In this document: in pieces, positions 43,420 to 55,954 of the stretch | Layout: every line of letters starts with the position of its first letter | Position numbering within the stretch: position 1 is the stretch's first letter | NCBI RefSeq assembly: GCF_965363235.1 | Contig: NC_134841.1 | Coordinates: forward strand, 53,217,078-53,281,077 | Source of the DNA: Mytilus galloprovincialis | Lineage: Eukaryota > Mollusca > Bivalvia > Mytilida > Mytilidae | Length of the DNA stretch: 64,000 nt | Direction: 5' to 3' | Translations under genes and position numbers: made by a program | Notes under the pieces: generated by a model | Databases searched by the model: none | Told to the model about the DNA's origin: nothing | The model's input: the letters and a program-made list of their open reading frames with translations, nothing else

Positions 43420-43837
43420 CATATCATGTTTATAATAGTTGCAGTTTTAAGTATGTCTTAATCTAGTAGCATACATGTACATGCGGGAGATTTGGAATGC
43501 TTTTAAATATTTCTGGATCAAACACTTACAGGAAAATACAAAAAGTAATAAGGTATAAATATAAATCTTAGCTTAATCTGTAGACTGGACAGATGTTTAT
43601 AATCTGCTGTTTCACTGTCTCAACTGTTGTTATTTTCACTATTCTCAAATTCAGCAGTGCAAAATTTTTTTTCAAGCAGGTGACAGCATAATTTTTTTTT
43701 CAGCTACATTGCAAAACATAAATTTTTTTTTCAGCTACAGTTTAAAACATAATTTTTTTTCGTTCATCTAGGCCATTAAAATATTTTTTTCAAAAAAATC
43801 CCAGGCCCCCCCAGATAATAAAATGGTTGTTGCCTAA

Positions 43838-45207
43838 ATACAAACAAATAGTAAAAAAATTAAGAAAGAAAACATTCCAGGATAGTCCAAATGTAACAAA
43901 TATAGACCCCCCTTATTTTTACTGAAAAATCAAGTGTAGAAAATACATTTGTCTGTCTGTAAGTATATCCTCAGAACAAGAAAATCTTCATCAAACATAG
44001 CTGTGAGAACAGAGCTAGGGAGATACCCACTAGAGATGCATATAAAAACTCAAAGTATACTTTACTTTATATCAAGATTACCAAATTCTGAAATTAATCC
44101 ATTATTATATGAATCCTTTTTACTTTCTATAAGTTTAGATAATTCAGGTTGCTATACCTGGTTTACATATGTTAAAAATATTTTGAAAGAGGTAAACATG
44201 GACATATCCATTCTTGAGGGAAACAAAAGAAAAAAATACTGAAATTTAAAAAAAAAACAACCTTAAAACATCAATTATTAAATTTCTACACAAATATATT
44301 TTAACAAAAATTTGAAAAAATAGATAAAAAAAGTAAATTGTATTTATATAAAAGTTTAAAGCAAAATTTTAAAATGGAAAACTACTTAAACTGTAAATCT
44401 TTTGAAAAGAGAAGTAACATAACAAAAATGAGAATTACAGTACGCCCAAGGAGTTTGTAATCCCAAACTCCATACTCCGATATTTTTCCTGGTGTAACAC
44501 CAGGAAACTCCGACATCCCTCCCAAAATTCTCGGAGAAATTTGGGAGTATTCCCTCCGACTTCCGCGTAAATCCGCTACCTTTTGTTTATTGTATTAGCG
44601 ACATCTCTCCCAGTCTGGTGTGACGCGGTGTGACACCAGGTAATTAATTGCCCTAATCCGTCTGATCTATGCCGGCACGCGACAGTCAAGGTATGTGAGA
44701 TTTCTAATGTAATTAAACAATTGTATTTCCTGTCTATTGATTATCAGGTTATATCTGATTGCTTGAAACAAATGAAAGATTAAAATAAAAAGCAAAACGT
44801 TGTTGTTAATTCTTTCAATTACTCTGTACATTTTAATCAAGTTTTTAAACAACTATATTTGATTTTGACTTCCGTTTTTTTATCAGTAAATAAATATTTA
44901 ATTTACTGAAAGAGATATAATTGTGCAACAATAAACGGAGACTAACGCTGAATAAATGAGGGCAGTTTAAAGAAAAATTACACGTCTCAAAGTTGTTTAT
45001 ACTACAAGTAAAAAAGAAAATATTATTCCTTATCTGTTATGCTAATAATTCTACGCCATTTCCATTTTACGATTACAAAATAAAAGTTTTAAAATCCAAA
45101 ACGTTGTTGTTAATGCTTTCAATTGCATTAAAGTTTTATAAAAAAAATCTATATTTGATTATGACCTCGTTTTTTATTTATCGGTAATTGATATAACTTA
45201 CGAAAAC
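43838..45207. other. Inner part of the left arm
   Basis: It includes a 97-codon frame at 43949-44242 (LGRYPLEMHIKTQSILYFIS, LLYESFLLSISLDNSGCYTW), which resembles the hydrophobic C-terminal part of transposon-borne host-like proteins but is not identified. It also includes the hairpin cluster at 44450-44640. Two ~100-bp imperfect direct repeats share AAAACGTTGTTGTTAAT (near 44813 and 45099). Confidence 0.4.
44450..44640. repeat. Cluster of small perfect stem-loops
   Basis: There are successive palindromes: GGAGTTTG-TAATC-CCAAACTCC, the perfect TTCCTGGTGTAACACCAGGAA (20-base stem plus one), CTCCCAAAATTCTCGGAGAA closing with TTTGGGAG, and CTGGTGTGACGCGGTGTGAC closing with ACCAG. Conserved in all arm copies (mirror near 45932-46122). 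Confidence 0.6.
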
Positions 45208-45364
45208 AGTGGCGGATCCAGAAATTTTCATAAGTGGGGGCCCACTGACTGACCTAATAACGATTGGTTGCTTATATAGGGAATCACTGAAGCGTGACTG
45301 GAGCGGGCCCCCTCTTAGGTCAGTCAGTGGGCCCCCACTTATGAAAATTTCTGGATCCGCCACT
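45208..45364. mobile_element. Palindrome centre: folded-back subfamily A MITE
   Basis: Both outer ends read AGTGGCGGATCCAG going inward. The arms match to 45257 and from 45315. The 57-bp spacer (45258-45314) is the unbroken continuation of a subfamily A MITE read from the right side (CTCCAGTCACGCTTCAGTGA, TTCCCTATATAAGCAACCAA on the minus strand). After CAACCAA the sequence flips to the opposite strand of the same MITE end. Frames crossing it are artefacts of the symmetry. Confidence 0.9.
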
Positions 45365-47152
45365 GTTTTCGTAAGTTATATCAATTACCGATAAATAAAA
45401 AACGAGGTCATAATCAAATATAGATTTTTTTTATAAAACTTTAATGCAATTGAAAGCATTAACAACAACGTTTTGGATTTTAAAACTTTTATTTTGTAAT
45501 CGTAAAATGGAAATGGCGTAGAATTATTAGCATAACAGATAAGGAATAATATTTTCTTTTTTACTTGTAGTATAAACAACTTTGAGACGTGTAATTTTTC
45601 TTTAAACTGCCCTCATTTATTCAGCGTTAGTCTCCGTTTATTGTTGCACAATTATATCTCTTTCAGTAAATTAAATATTTATTTACTGATAAAAAAACGG
45701 AAGTCAAAATCAAATATAGTTGTTTAAAAACTTGATTAAAATGTACAGAGTAATTGAAAGAATTAACAACAACGTTTTGCTTTTTATTTTAATCTTTCAT
45801 TTGTTTCAAGCAATCAGATATAACCTGATAATCAATAGACAGGAAATACAATTGTTTAATTACATTAGAAATCTCACATACCTTGACTGTCGCGTGCCGG
45901 CATAGATCAGACGGATTAGGGGAATTAATTACCTGGTGTCACACCGCGTCACACCAGACTGGGAGAGATGTCGCTAATACAATAAACAAAAGGTAGCGGA
46001 TTTACGCGGAAGTCGGAGGGAATACTCCCAAATTTCTCCGAGAATTTTGGGAGGGATGTCGGAGTTTCCTGGTGTTACACCAGGAAAAATATCGGAGTAT
46101 GGAGTTTGGGATTACAAACTCCTTGGGCGTACTGTAATTCTCATTTTTGTTATGTTACTTCTCTTTTCAAAAGATTTACAGTTTAAGTAGTTTTCCATTT
46201 TAAAATTTTGCTTTAAACTTTTATATAAATACAATTTACTTTTTTTATCTATTTTTTCAAATTTTTGTTAAAATATATTTGTGTAGAAATTTAATAATTG
46301 ATGTTTTAAGGTTGTTTTTTTTTTAAATTTCAGTATTTTTTTCTTTTGTTTCCCTCAAGAATGGATATGTCCATGTTTACCTCTTTCAAAATATTTTTAA
46401 CATATGTAAACCAGGTATAGCAACCTGAATTATCTAAACTTATAGAAAGTAAAAAGGATTCATATAATAATGGATTAATTTCAGAATTTGGTAATCTTGA
46501 TATAAAGTAAAGTATACTTTGAGTTTTTATATGCATCTCTAGTGGGTATCTCCCTAGCTCTGTTCTCACAGCTATGTTTGATGAAGATTTTCTTGTTCTG
46601 AGGATATACTTACAGACAGACAAATGTATTTTCTACACTTGATTTTTCAGTAAAAATAAGGGGGGTCTATATTTGTTACATTTGGACTATCCTGGAATGT
46701 TTTCTTTCTTAATTTTTTTACTATTTGTTTGTATTTAGGCAACAACCATTTTATTATCTGGGGGGGCCTGGGATTTTTTTGAAAAAAATATTTTAATGGC
46801 CTAGATGAACGAAAAAAAATTATGTTTTAAACTGTAGCTGAAAAAAAAATTTATGTTTTGCAATGTAGCTGAAAAAAAAATTATGCTGTCACCTGCTTGA
46901 AAAAAAATTTTGCACTGCTGAATTTGAGAATAGTGAAAATAACAACAGTTGAGACAGTGAAACAGCAGATTATAAACATCTGTCCAGTCTACAGATTAAG
47001 CTAAGATTTATATTTATACCTTATTACTTTTTGTATTTTCCTGTAAGTGTTTGATCCAGAAATATTTAAAAGCATTCCAAATCTCCCGCATGTACATGTA
47101 TGCTACTAGATTAAGACATACTTAAAACTGCAACTATTATAAACATGATATG

Positions 47153-47308
47153 CAGGCGCGGATCCAGAGGGGGGGTTCCAGGTTTGGAACCCCCCCCCTT
47201 TTTTTTGGCCGATCAATGCATTTGAATGGGAGCATATAGCTGGAACCCCCCCCCCCCCCATTACTCTGGGTTGGGAACCCCCCTTTTTAAAATGGCTGGA
47301 TCCGCCCC
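47153..47308 (+). mobile_element. GGCGGATCCAG MITE, subfamily B (right arm)
   Basis: Mirror of 43268-43419, flanked by TGATATG on both sides. Its C-run is 14 where the left arm has 8. Confidence 0.85.
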
Positions 47309-47451
47309 TGATATGGTCATTTTATAACAGGGATAGATATGGTATCATATTAAAGCAGTCTTTTAAAGTAGCCCTGATTGTGTATTTTCCTTTGTATCAT
47401 TCTGTATCATTTTTTATACCTCTTTTTTCAATGGAATATCAATTATCATAG

Positions 47452-47634
47452 TTGGAAACAGTGGATGTTTATAATTTGGAGCTACTCACTCTTACATATG
47501 GCAATGGTGGCCACTTCAATTGCAGTATTAAAATTCAAGGACTGTGGTACCTGTATGACGGACTCAGAGAATATCATTATGTAGAAAGTGGGCTAAAAAA
47601 AACAACAGAGACAACAGCCAATGCCAGGATATAG
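47452..47634 (+). CDS. Small USP-like frame (right arm)
   Basis: Identical protein to 42942-43124. See that entry. Confidence 0.35.
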   Translation: METVDVYNLELLTLTYGNGGHFNCSIKIQGLWYLYDGLREYHYVESGLKKTTETTANARI

Positions 47635-48898
47635 ACAGAGCCATGCAGTTTACATTTTACATCAATTAAAAAATTAAAATGAATTAATATGTAAATTTTA
47701 TGGTTTTGAGAAAAATAGAATGTATTTCTGTTCCACATTATAGGAAAAAAAATCATCGGAGGAAGCTTAGGTTCCGAAAAAAATATTTATGAACATAATA
47801 AAAATCCCAGCCCCCCCCCCCCCCTCGATAAGAAAATGGTTGTTGCCTTAGGTGAAAGATAAGACTTCAATATTTGTAATTCGTTGTGTCCATGTGTCCA
47901 GACACATGCATGTCAACTTTTTGCACCGGAACCTTGCCCTAATCGAAAATAAAGGTGGAATTTCCCCTTCTCGGAAGCTCTCTGGCTTTATCAATACCGG
48001 TGTCCTAAAAGTTTGAAAATGAGCAGCGAGAGTTTTCTGAATTTTTGGTATGTTTTGGGATAAAAGTCAAACTTTATGCACACCAAGCCTTATCGGAAAA
48101 GAGCAGGTGGATTTTTTTTTTAATTGTCATTATGTTTTGATAGACAATTAAGGGAAAATAACTGTGTTCTCCGGCCTTTATAGGACAAATTTATGGACGT
48201 TTTGGTCCCCTAATTTGCACCATTTGCTTCAAATTTGAAATGCAAAGATATTTATTTCATTGTTAATTCATAGTAAATGATTGAAAAATAATTTTTGATG
48301 CCTATTTTACCATATTTTGGGGTTGTTAAGTTTATATGTTGAAACTTTTGCGGCAAATCTCAAATTAGGGGCTCATAATTTTTCTGTTTTGGGCAAATTC
48401 CTACTCATTCTGATAAGAAATATTTCATTTAAAGGACTTATTCCAAAATATTGAGCAAAATTACAAGAAAAAACTGCCCCTAAGTAATATTAGATTAAAT
48501 GTTTACTTTATTTAATTGGTGTAAACACCAATTTCACATATCTTTTTGAAGGATTTGGGTGGTCCTTAAAAGGACCTTTGGTTGCATGAGTTGCTGGGTT
48601 ACTGTCTCATCTATGGTGCTGGTAATAGTTTTCTCTTGCAGTTAGTACTATGGCTAAGAAAGGCAGGTACTGGGTCCAACTGTCCTTTTCTGTAAACATC
48701 TTGCTCTTTACTTTTTAGCTTGGCCTCTCTATGTTCCACTATTTTTTCCCCACTCTGTGTAACAATGTGTAAGACATCTATGTTTAACTTCAGGGTTTTT
48801 TTCATAGTCTTGCTTGTAGGTAAACTGTTTGTCCATGCTTTGCTGAGTTTCTGGCATGTTGTTTCTGTGAATTCCAGATGCCAATCTGGCCTGAATCC

Positions 48899-49593
48899 GG
48901 GTCCGTTCGCGCCCATTCACGTTCGCACCCACTCATGTTCGCCCCATTTCACTTTCGCACCCCACATGTTCGCACCCAAAGTCTGTTCGCACCCTACATG
49001 TTCGCGCCCAATTCTAATTGGTTTTGTATTTAATAACTTTGCAATTTTGTATGTGTTGAATAAATCTTAATCATGTTTTTGAGAGTGTATTGTTTAAAAT
49101 AATAATATTCCTTTCTAATTTAAGTGGGAATCTGTCAACGTTTTATTTTGTGTTGGATAACACTTAATCATGTTTAACTTTTGTTTAGTGTATTGCCTAT
49201 AACTTTATTTCATTGATTTGTTTTAAAATGAAGTGAGATTCTGACTACGATTTTTTTCTTGTGAGTTGAATAAATTTTATCATGTTTTAGTTTATATAAT
49301 AGTGTATTGCTATATTTTATCATTTCATTGTTTCAGATCGGACCAAGCTGTTAAAAACAATTATCTTTTGGGTTTTTCAGTTAAAATATTCAATCTTTTA
49401 CTCATACCAAGCTATAAATACATTCAGTATTTACATCAAATCAATTAAAAACAACAATCATGATTTTCCAAATATTCAACTGGAATTTGAATTTAAATTG
49501 GGCGCGAACGTGTAGAGTGCGAACGGACCTTGGGTGCGAATGTGCGAGGTGCGAACGTGTAGGGTGCGAAAGTATATTGGGCGCGAACGGACC
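48899..49593. mobile_element. Foldback GTTCGCACCC element (right arm)
   Basis: Mirror of 40984-41677. Confidence 0.7.
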
Positions 49594-50899
49594 TGATACC
49601 ATCTGGCCTCCATGCCTCTTGAGAAGGTTACATACATTCTTAGGTAAATTTACACTCAAAGACCTGTGTTGTTGGTGGTGTTGTAAAGCTTCATACTACT
49701 AATTGCATCTTCGCTAAGCTTCATTCTCAAGATCTCTTGTAGTAACAACTTTTCTTTTTCGTCCATTTGTAGGATAGTAATGTTATGACAGCCAAGGATG
49801 CAATTCTGAAAACTGTAGGTTGAGTTTTGAACTTTTCATTGATTTTTCTCAAATAATCTGGGTAGGAATTTATGTGATTTGAAATGAATTTAGAAAAGTA
49901 ACCTTAATTACACAATGATGTGTTCTTCTTTTGGAATTTTATTATTGATTTAATTTCATCAGTGTTTTTACTTTAACAAACACTTTAGTTTTTCCAAAAA
50001 CTTGCACTAATAAAAAAGTTATGAGCATTTAAATATAGAAGGTATTTTGAGGGAAATGAAAATTCCATTCCAGAAAAATGATAAAATTTTGGTGTGAAGG
50101 TTGTGCTAATTGTCTGCATTGGTCAAAGGGAATTTTTTTTTAAATTTTACAAAACTGGAAAGAAAACCTGTTGCGACTAATATTTATAACCTTTCCATCA
50201 TTATTTAAAGCAAATTTGTAATATAATAAATACATAAAAATTGTAAACACATATATCATGTTATGGGGGTATTTGCGAAAAAATATTAGTTATAACTTGA
50301 GGGACTGTTAAATTTTCCGAGCCGCTAGACAAGGGTATTTGGTCTCGAGGTATTTTTAAGGTGTCATTAACTGTTAACAAAACTTGGAACTTTTGAAAAA
50401 CTAAGGCTTTTCTTCCTCAGGAATAGATTACCTTAGCTGTATTTAGCAAAACTTGAAGGAATTTTTGGTTCTCAATGCTCTTAAACTTTGTCCTCTATTT
50501 GGCCTTATAAACATTGTTTGATTCGAGCGTAACTGATGAATCTTTTTTAGACGAAACATGCTCTTGTATAAATATAATATTTTGAACCTGGTATCTATGA
50601 TGAGTTTATTATATTTGAAATACCATTTAGTAATACATCAAATTGCTGGCCAATCCAACAGAAATCTGATTGCCATACTTTTAATAGGGATCATACTTTA
50701 GTTGAAGTAGTTTCTCATGAGTCCATAAGAGTCCAAAATAATTTGAATGCTTTCATTATTACAGGGATTCCTTTTAAGACTTCCAACAGTTTTCAAGAAT
50801 TGCAAACAATTAGAATTATTAAACCAAGTAGTTTTAAATTTAAGTTTAAATTTTGTTTAGTTTTGACTGTTATCCTTTTAAGGAACCTGGGGATTTCAA

Positions 50900-51647
50900 G
50901 AGTTAGTTGATGATGATCTTACACTAAATAACTCAAAATGTGGTGATTAAGTTGAAAGCATCTATCCCATTGAACTAGAGATAAAGGATACAACAGATAC
51001 AATTACGTCTGCCTCATATCTTGACTTACATCTAGAAATTGACAAAGAGGGTTGGTTGAAAACAAAACTTTACGACAAAAGCATGAAAAGAGATGATTTC
51101 AGCTTCCCAATTGTGAACTTTCCATTTCTATGTAGCAACATTCCAGCAGTGCCTGCATACAGAGTACATCTTCCAATTGATGCCATATTCCCTGGCTTGT
51201 ATTTCCTATCATGATTGCCTTGATAGAGGGCTGGTGCTCACAAGGAAGCTATCAAATAAGAGTTCCAAATAATGAAGTTGAGATCATCCCTTCATAAATT
51301 TTCTGGATGCCATCACAATTTGGTTCACCTTTTTTTATGGAATAACCGTTTTACAGATGATATCAGAAATGTTCCTTATGTCATTACTACAATCCCCTTC
51401 CCTTTTTACATATGTGACCTATCGAATTAAACTATTACCAGGTTTAAATGAACAACACGACCTTCTGCTTATCCTTTCAGAGCACCGTTATTACTGCTGG
51501 TTTTTGACTGTCTCACTGGTATCTTTCGCCCCTCTTTTGAGACTTCTGAAGGATCACGTTAAGAATATTTTAAAGACGAAACGCATGTCTGGCGTACTAA
51601 ATTATAATCCTAGTACCTTTGATAACTATTTAAAGAATCATGGTTAA
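50900..51647 (+). pseudogene. Reverse-transcriptase remnant (right arm)
   Basis: Mirror of 38930-39680, with one substitution near 51423 (TYPIK versus TYRIK in the tail frame). Confidence 0.6.
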
Positions 51648-52442
51648 ATGCTTTCCAATTTTACCCTTATGCTAGCCGAAAAGGACCATTTGACGTCTAA
51701 CGGCAAAAGGCATTACTACCCTCATTACTAGACTGAACTTGTCGACCTGGAACTTAATTCATAACACTCAAGTAATATTAATCATTTCAAAAATGAAAGG
51801 GTCCAGAATTGAGTATTTTTTAATCAACGGCATTGTCCTATGTTAGTTATAAATAAAGCTGAATTCTTTGATTCACAGTTTTTACGAAATATTTTAAAAG
51901 CTAAGAAAACTGTATCTTATAATCAGCATGACTTTATCAGATGACAATACCAAAAAAATACTAAAAGTTCAGGCTAAAATAAGGCTATACATAGTTATAT
52001 ACTGAAATTCAGTCACAAACCCATGATATCGCAGGGGTGTTCTAGTACATCTTAATAAAAGTGTAAGGGGTGGTAGAAATTGTGGGGTACTACACTTTTT
52101 GTTAAATTTTGAAAGTTTAAAATCATATATGGTATTTTTGTCTGAATTAAATAAATTATTTGTATTTTACTACTCCAGTTGCCATGGTTGGATAAAAAAG
52201 ATATTGGGAGATAGTTTGGGATATTCTGGTGACTGAAAAACAGTAATTGGCGCAAAAGGACTGCTGCCCTGGTTTTGTACCAACAAAGACTGGTAGTTTA
52301 AAAGATATGTTAACATGTCAACTTAAAGCAAAGTAAAGAAATGTTATATACTGTACATCATTATTGTAATGCTCAGTTAATTATTCTTTTGCATTAAATA
52401 TTGTTTCAATTATTTTTCTCAAATAGTTTTTCCATATCGCAG

Positions 52443-52529
52443 CCAGCAGAGCATTATTCCATGGAAGATGGTTAAAGAAATCTTCAACCAAGTCAGAAAT
52501 TCTGCAGCTTTACCAAGAAAATAAGAAAG
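52443..52529 (+). CDS. Candidate exon 1, right-arm copy
   Basis: Identical to 38135-38049 with the same GC-type donor. Its downstream exon falls beyond the N gap in this contig. Confidence 0.4.
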
Positions 52530-52623
52530 GCAAGTTTATTTAAGCCTAACAATTTCTATACATTTTCTAGTAATATTTGATAAAAATTAAGAAACTTCTT
52601 ATTCTTCTTCCGAATACAGGAGC

Positions 52624-52778
52624 AGTGGCGGATCCAGAACTTTTCCTAAGGGGGGCCCGCTGACTGACCTAAGGGGGGGGGGGCTCCAGTCGTGCTTCAA
52701 TGATTCCCTATATAATCAACCAAATTTTTCCCACGAAAGGGGGGCCCGGGCCCCCCAGGGCCCCACTGGATCCGCCTA
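52624..52778 (+). mobile_element. GGCGGATCCAG MITE, subfamily A (right arm)
   Basis: Mirror of 37791-37954, with an 11-base G-run. Confidence 0.85.
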
Positions 52779-52887
52779 TGGGGAGAAGACTCCTAGTTAG
52801 GAGTGTAAAACTTACCGGGAAACAAGAAACAAAACTTTATTTTCTACATGCAAAACACTGAATTATTTTACCTGTTAAATATTTAAA

Positions 52888-52987
52888 NNNNNNNNNNNNN
52901 NNNNNNNNNNNNNNNNNNNNNNNNNNNNNNNNNNNNNNNNNNNNNNNNNNNNNNNNNNNNNNNNNNNNNNNNNNNNNNNNNNNNNNN
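52888..52987. other. Assembly gap of exactly 100 N
   Basis: A run of 100 N, the conventional size for a scaffold join of unknown length. The flanks belong to the same 10.5-kb sequence (see findings). Confidence 0.99.
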
Positions 52988-55847
52988 AAAGGCCGGAGAA
53001 CACAGTTATTTTCCCTTAATTGTCTATCAAAACATAATGACAATTAAAAAAAAAATCCACCTGCTCTTTTCCGATAAGGCTTGGTGTGCATAAAGTTTGA
53101 CTTTTATCCCAAAACATACCAAAAATTCAGAAAACTCTCGCTGCTCATTTTCAAACTTTTAGGACACCGGTATTGATAAAGCCAGAGAGCTTCCGAGAAG
53201 GGGAAATTCCACCTTTATTTTCGATTAGGGCAAGGTTCCGGTGCAAAAAGTTGACATGCATGTGTCTGGACACATGGACACAACGAATTACAAATATTGA
53301 AGTCTTATCTTTCACCTAAGGCAACAACCATTTTCTTATCGAGGGGGGGGGGGGGCTGGGATTTTTATTATGTTCATAAATATTTTTTTCGGAACCTAAG
53401 CTTCCTCCGATGATTTTTTTTCCTATAATGTGGAACAGAAATACATTCTATTTTTCTCAAAACCATAAAATTTACATATTAATTCATTTTAATTTTTTAA
53501 TTGATGTAAAATGTAAACTGCATGGCTCTGTCTATATCCTGGCATTGGCTGTTGTCTCTGTTGTTTTTTTTAGCCCACTTTCTACATAATGATATTCTCT
53601 GAGTCCGTCATACAGGTACCACAGTCCTTGAATTTTAATACTGCAATTGAAGTGGCCACCATTGCCATATGTAAGAGTGAGTAGCTCCAAATTATAAACA
53701 TCCACTGTTTCCAACTATGATAATTGATATTCCATTGAAAAAAGAGGTATAAAAAATGATACAGAATGATACAAAGGAAAATACACAATCAGGGCTACTT
53801 TAAAAGACTGCTTTAATATGATACCATATCTATCCCTGTTATAAAATGACCATATCAGGGGCGGATCCAGCCATTTTAAAAAGGGGGGTTCCCAACCCAG
53901 AGTAATGGGGGGGGTTCCAGCTATATGCTCCCATTCAAATGCATTGATCGGCCAAAAAAAAGGGGGGGGGGGTTCCAAACCTGGAACCCCCCCTCTGGAT
54001 CCGCGCCTGCATATCATGTTTATAATAGTTGCAGTTTTAAGTATGTCTTAATCTAGTAGCATACATGTACATGCGGGAGATTTGGAATGCTTTTAAATAT
54101 TTCTGGATCAAACACTTACAGGAAAATACAAAAAGTAATAAGGTATAAATATAAATCTTAGCTTAATCTGTAGACTGGACAGATGTTTATAATCTGCTGT
54201 TTCACTGTCTCAACTGTTGTTATTTTCACTATTCTCAAATTCAGCAGTGCAAAATTTTTTTTCAAGCAGGTGACAGCATAATTTTTTTTTCAGCTACATT
54301 GCAAAACATAAATTTTTTTTTCAGCTACAGTTTAAAACATAATTTTTTTTCGTTCATCTAGGCCATTAAAATATTTTTTTCAAAAAAATCCCAGGCCCCC
54401 CCAGATAATAAAATGGTTGTTGCCTAAATACAAACAAATAGTAAAAAAATTAAGAAAGAAAACATTCCAGGATAGTCCAAATGTAACAAATATAGACCCC
54501 CCTTATTTTTACTGAAAAATCAAGTGTAGAAAATACATTTGTCTGTCTGTAAGTATATCCTCAGAACAAGAAAATCTTCATCAAACATAGCTGTGAGAAC
54601 AGAGCTAGGGAGATACCCACTAGAGATGCATATAAAAACTCAAAGTATACTTTACTTTATATCAAGATTACCAAATTCTGAAATTAATCCATTATTATAT
54701 GAATCCTTTTTACTTTCTATAAGTTTAGATAATTCAGGTTGCTATACCTGGTTTACATATGTTAAAAATATTTTGAAAGAGGTAAACATGGACATATCCA
54801 TTCTTGAGGGAAACAAAAGAAAAAAATACTGAAATTTAAAAAAAAAACAACCTTAAAACATCAATTATTAAATTTCTACACAAATATATTTTAACAAAAA
54901 TTTGAAAAAATAGATAAAAAAAGTAAATTGTATTTATATAAAAGTTTAAAGCAAAATTTTAAAATGGAAAACTACTTAAACTGTAAATCTTTTGAAAAGA
55001 GAAGTAACATAACAAAAATGAGAATTACAGTACGCCCAAGGAGTTTGTAATCCCAAACTCCATACTCCGATATTTTTCCTGGTGTAACACCAGGAAACTC
55101 CGACATCCCTCCCAAAATTCTCGGAGAAATTTGGGAGTATTCCCTCCGACTTCCGCGTAAATCCGCTACCTTTTGTTTATTGTATTAGCGACATCTCTCC
55201 CAGTCTGGTGTGACGCGGTGTGACACCAGGTAATTAATTGCCCTAATCCGTCTGATCTATGCCGGCACGCGACAGTCAAGGTATGTGAGATTTCTAATGT
55301 AATTAAACAATTGTATTTCCTGTCTATTGATTATCAGGTTATATCTGATTGCTTGAAACAAATGAAAGATTAAAATAAAAAGCAAAACGTTGTTGTTAAT
55401 TCTTTCAATTACTCTGTACATTTTAATCAAGTTTTTAAACAACTATATTTGATTTTGACTTCCGTTTTTTTATCAGTAAATAAATATTTAATTTACTGAA
55501 AGAGATATAATTGTGCAACAATAAACGGAGACTAACGCTGAATAAATGAGGGCAGTTTAAAGAAAAATTACACGTCTCAAAGTTGTTTATACTACAAGTA
55601 AAAAAGAAAATATTATTCCTTATCTGTTATGCTAATAATTCTACGCCATTTCCATTTTACGATTACAAAATAAAAGTTTTAAAATCCAAAACGTTGTTGT
55701 TAATGCTTTCAATTGCATTAAAGTTTTATAAAAAAAATCTATATTTGATTATGACCTCGTTTTTTATTTATCGGTAATTGATATAACTTACGAAAACAGT
55801 GGCGGATCCAGAAATTTTCATAAGTGGGGGCCCACTGACTGACCTAA
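52988..55847 (+). repeat. Left arm, second assembled copy (inner part)
   Basis: Matches 42398-45257 at an offset of 10590 with no difference noticed, including the arm-specific base near 44650/55240. It carries the PIF-like element (53320-54424), USP-like frame (53532-53714, minus), subfamily B MITE (53858-54009) and hairpin cluster (about 55040-55230). Confidence 0.95.
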
Positions 55848-55954
55848 TAACGATTGGTTGCTTATATAGGGAATCACTGAAGCGTGACTGGAGCGGGCCC
55901 CCTCTTAGGTCAGTCAGTGGGCCCCCACTTATGAAAATTTCTGGATCCGCCACT
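55798..55954. mobile_element. Second assembled palindrome centre
   Basis: Identical to 45208-45364, with spacer 55848-55904. Confidence 0.9.

Larger units (their letters stand above)
42730..43834. mobile_element. PIF/Harbinger-like element (left arm)
   Basis: Terminal inverted repeats GGCAACAACCATTTT with a 3-bp TAA duplication at 42727-42729 and 43835-43837. Next to both TIRs is a G- or C-run and CTGGGATTTTT. The element carries a USP-like frame (42942-43124, minus) and a nested subfamily B MITE (43268-43419). No transposase. Other copies lie at 46738-47847, 53320-54424 and 57328-58437. Confidence 0.65.
37160..45257 (+). repeat. Left arm of the giant palindrome
   Basis: It is the reverse complement of 45315-52887 and, continuing, of the 63479-64000 segment after the gap. 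37160 pairs with 64000, the window end, so the true outer limit is unknown. The arms differ by a few substitutions and homopolymer lengths only. Confidence 0.95.
46738..47847. mobile_element. PIF/Harbinger-like element (right arm)
   Basis: Mirror of 42730-43834 with TTA on both sides. It contains the USP-like frame at 47452-47634 (plus). Confidence 0.65.
45315..52887 (-). repeat. Right arm of the palindrome, first assembled copy
   Basis: Reverse complement of the left arm from 45257 outward to about 37691, ending at the N gap. Differences from the left arm include single substitutions near 45921, 48797 and 51423 and several G/C-run lengths. Confidence 0.95.

Noticed and set aside
45178-45394. 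Twin 61-codon frames (MADPEIFISGGPLTD...) on both strands at the palindrome centre
   Set aside because: They read the same MITE end in mirror image. The match between strands is a result of the symmetry, not evidence of a gene.
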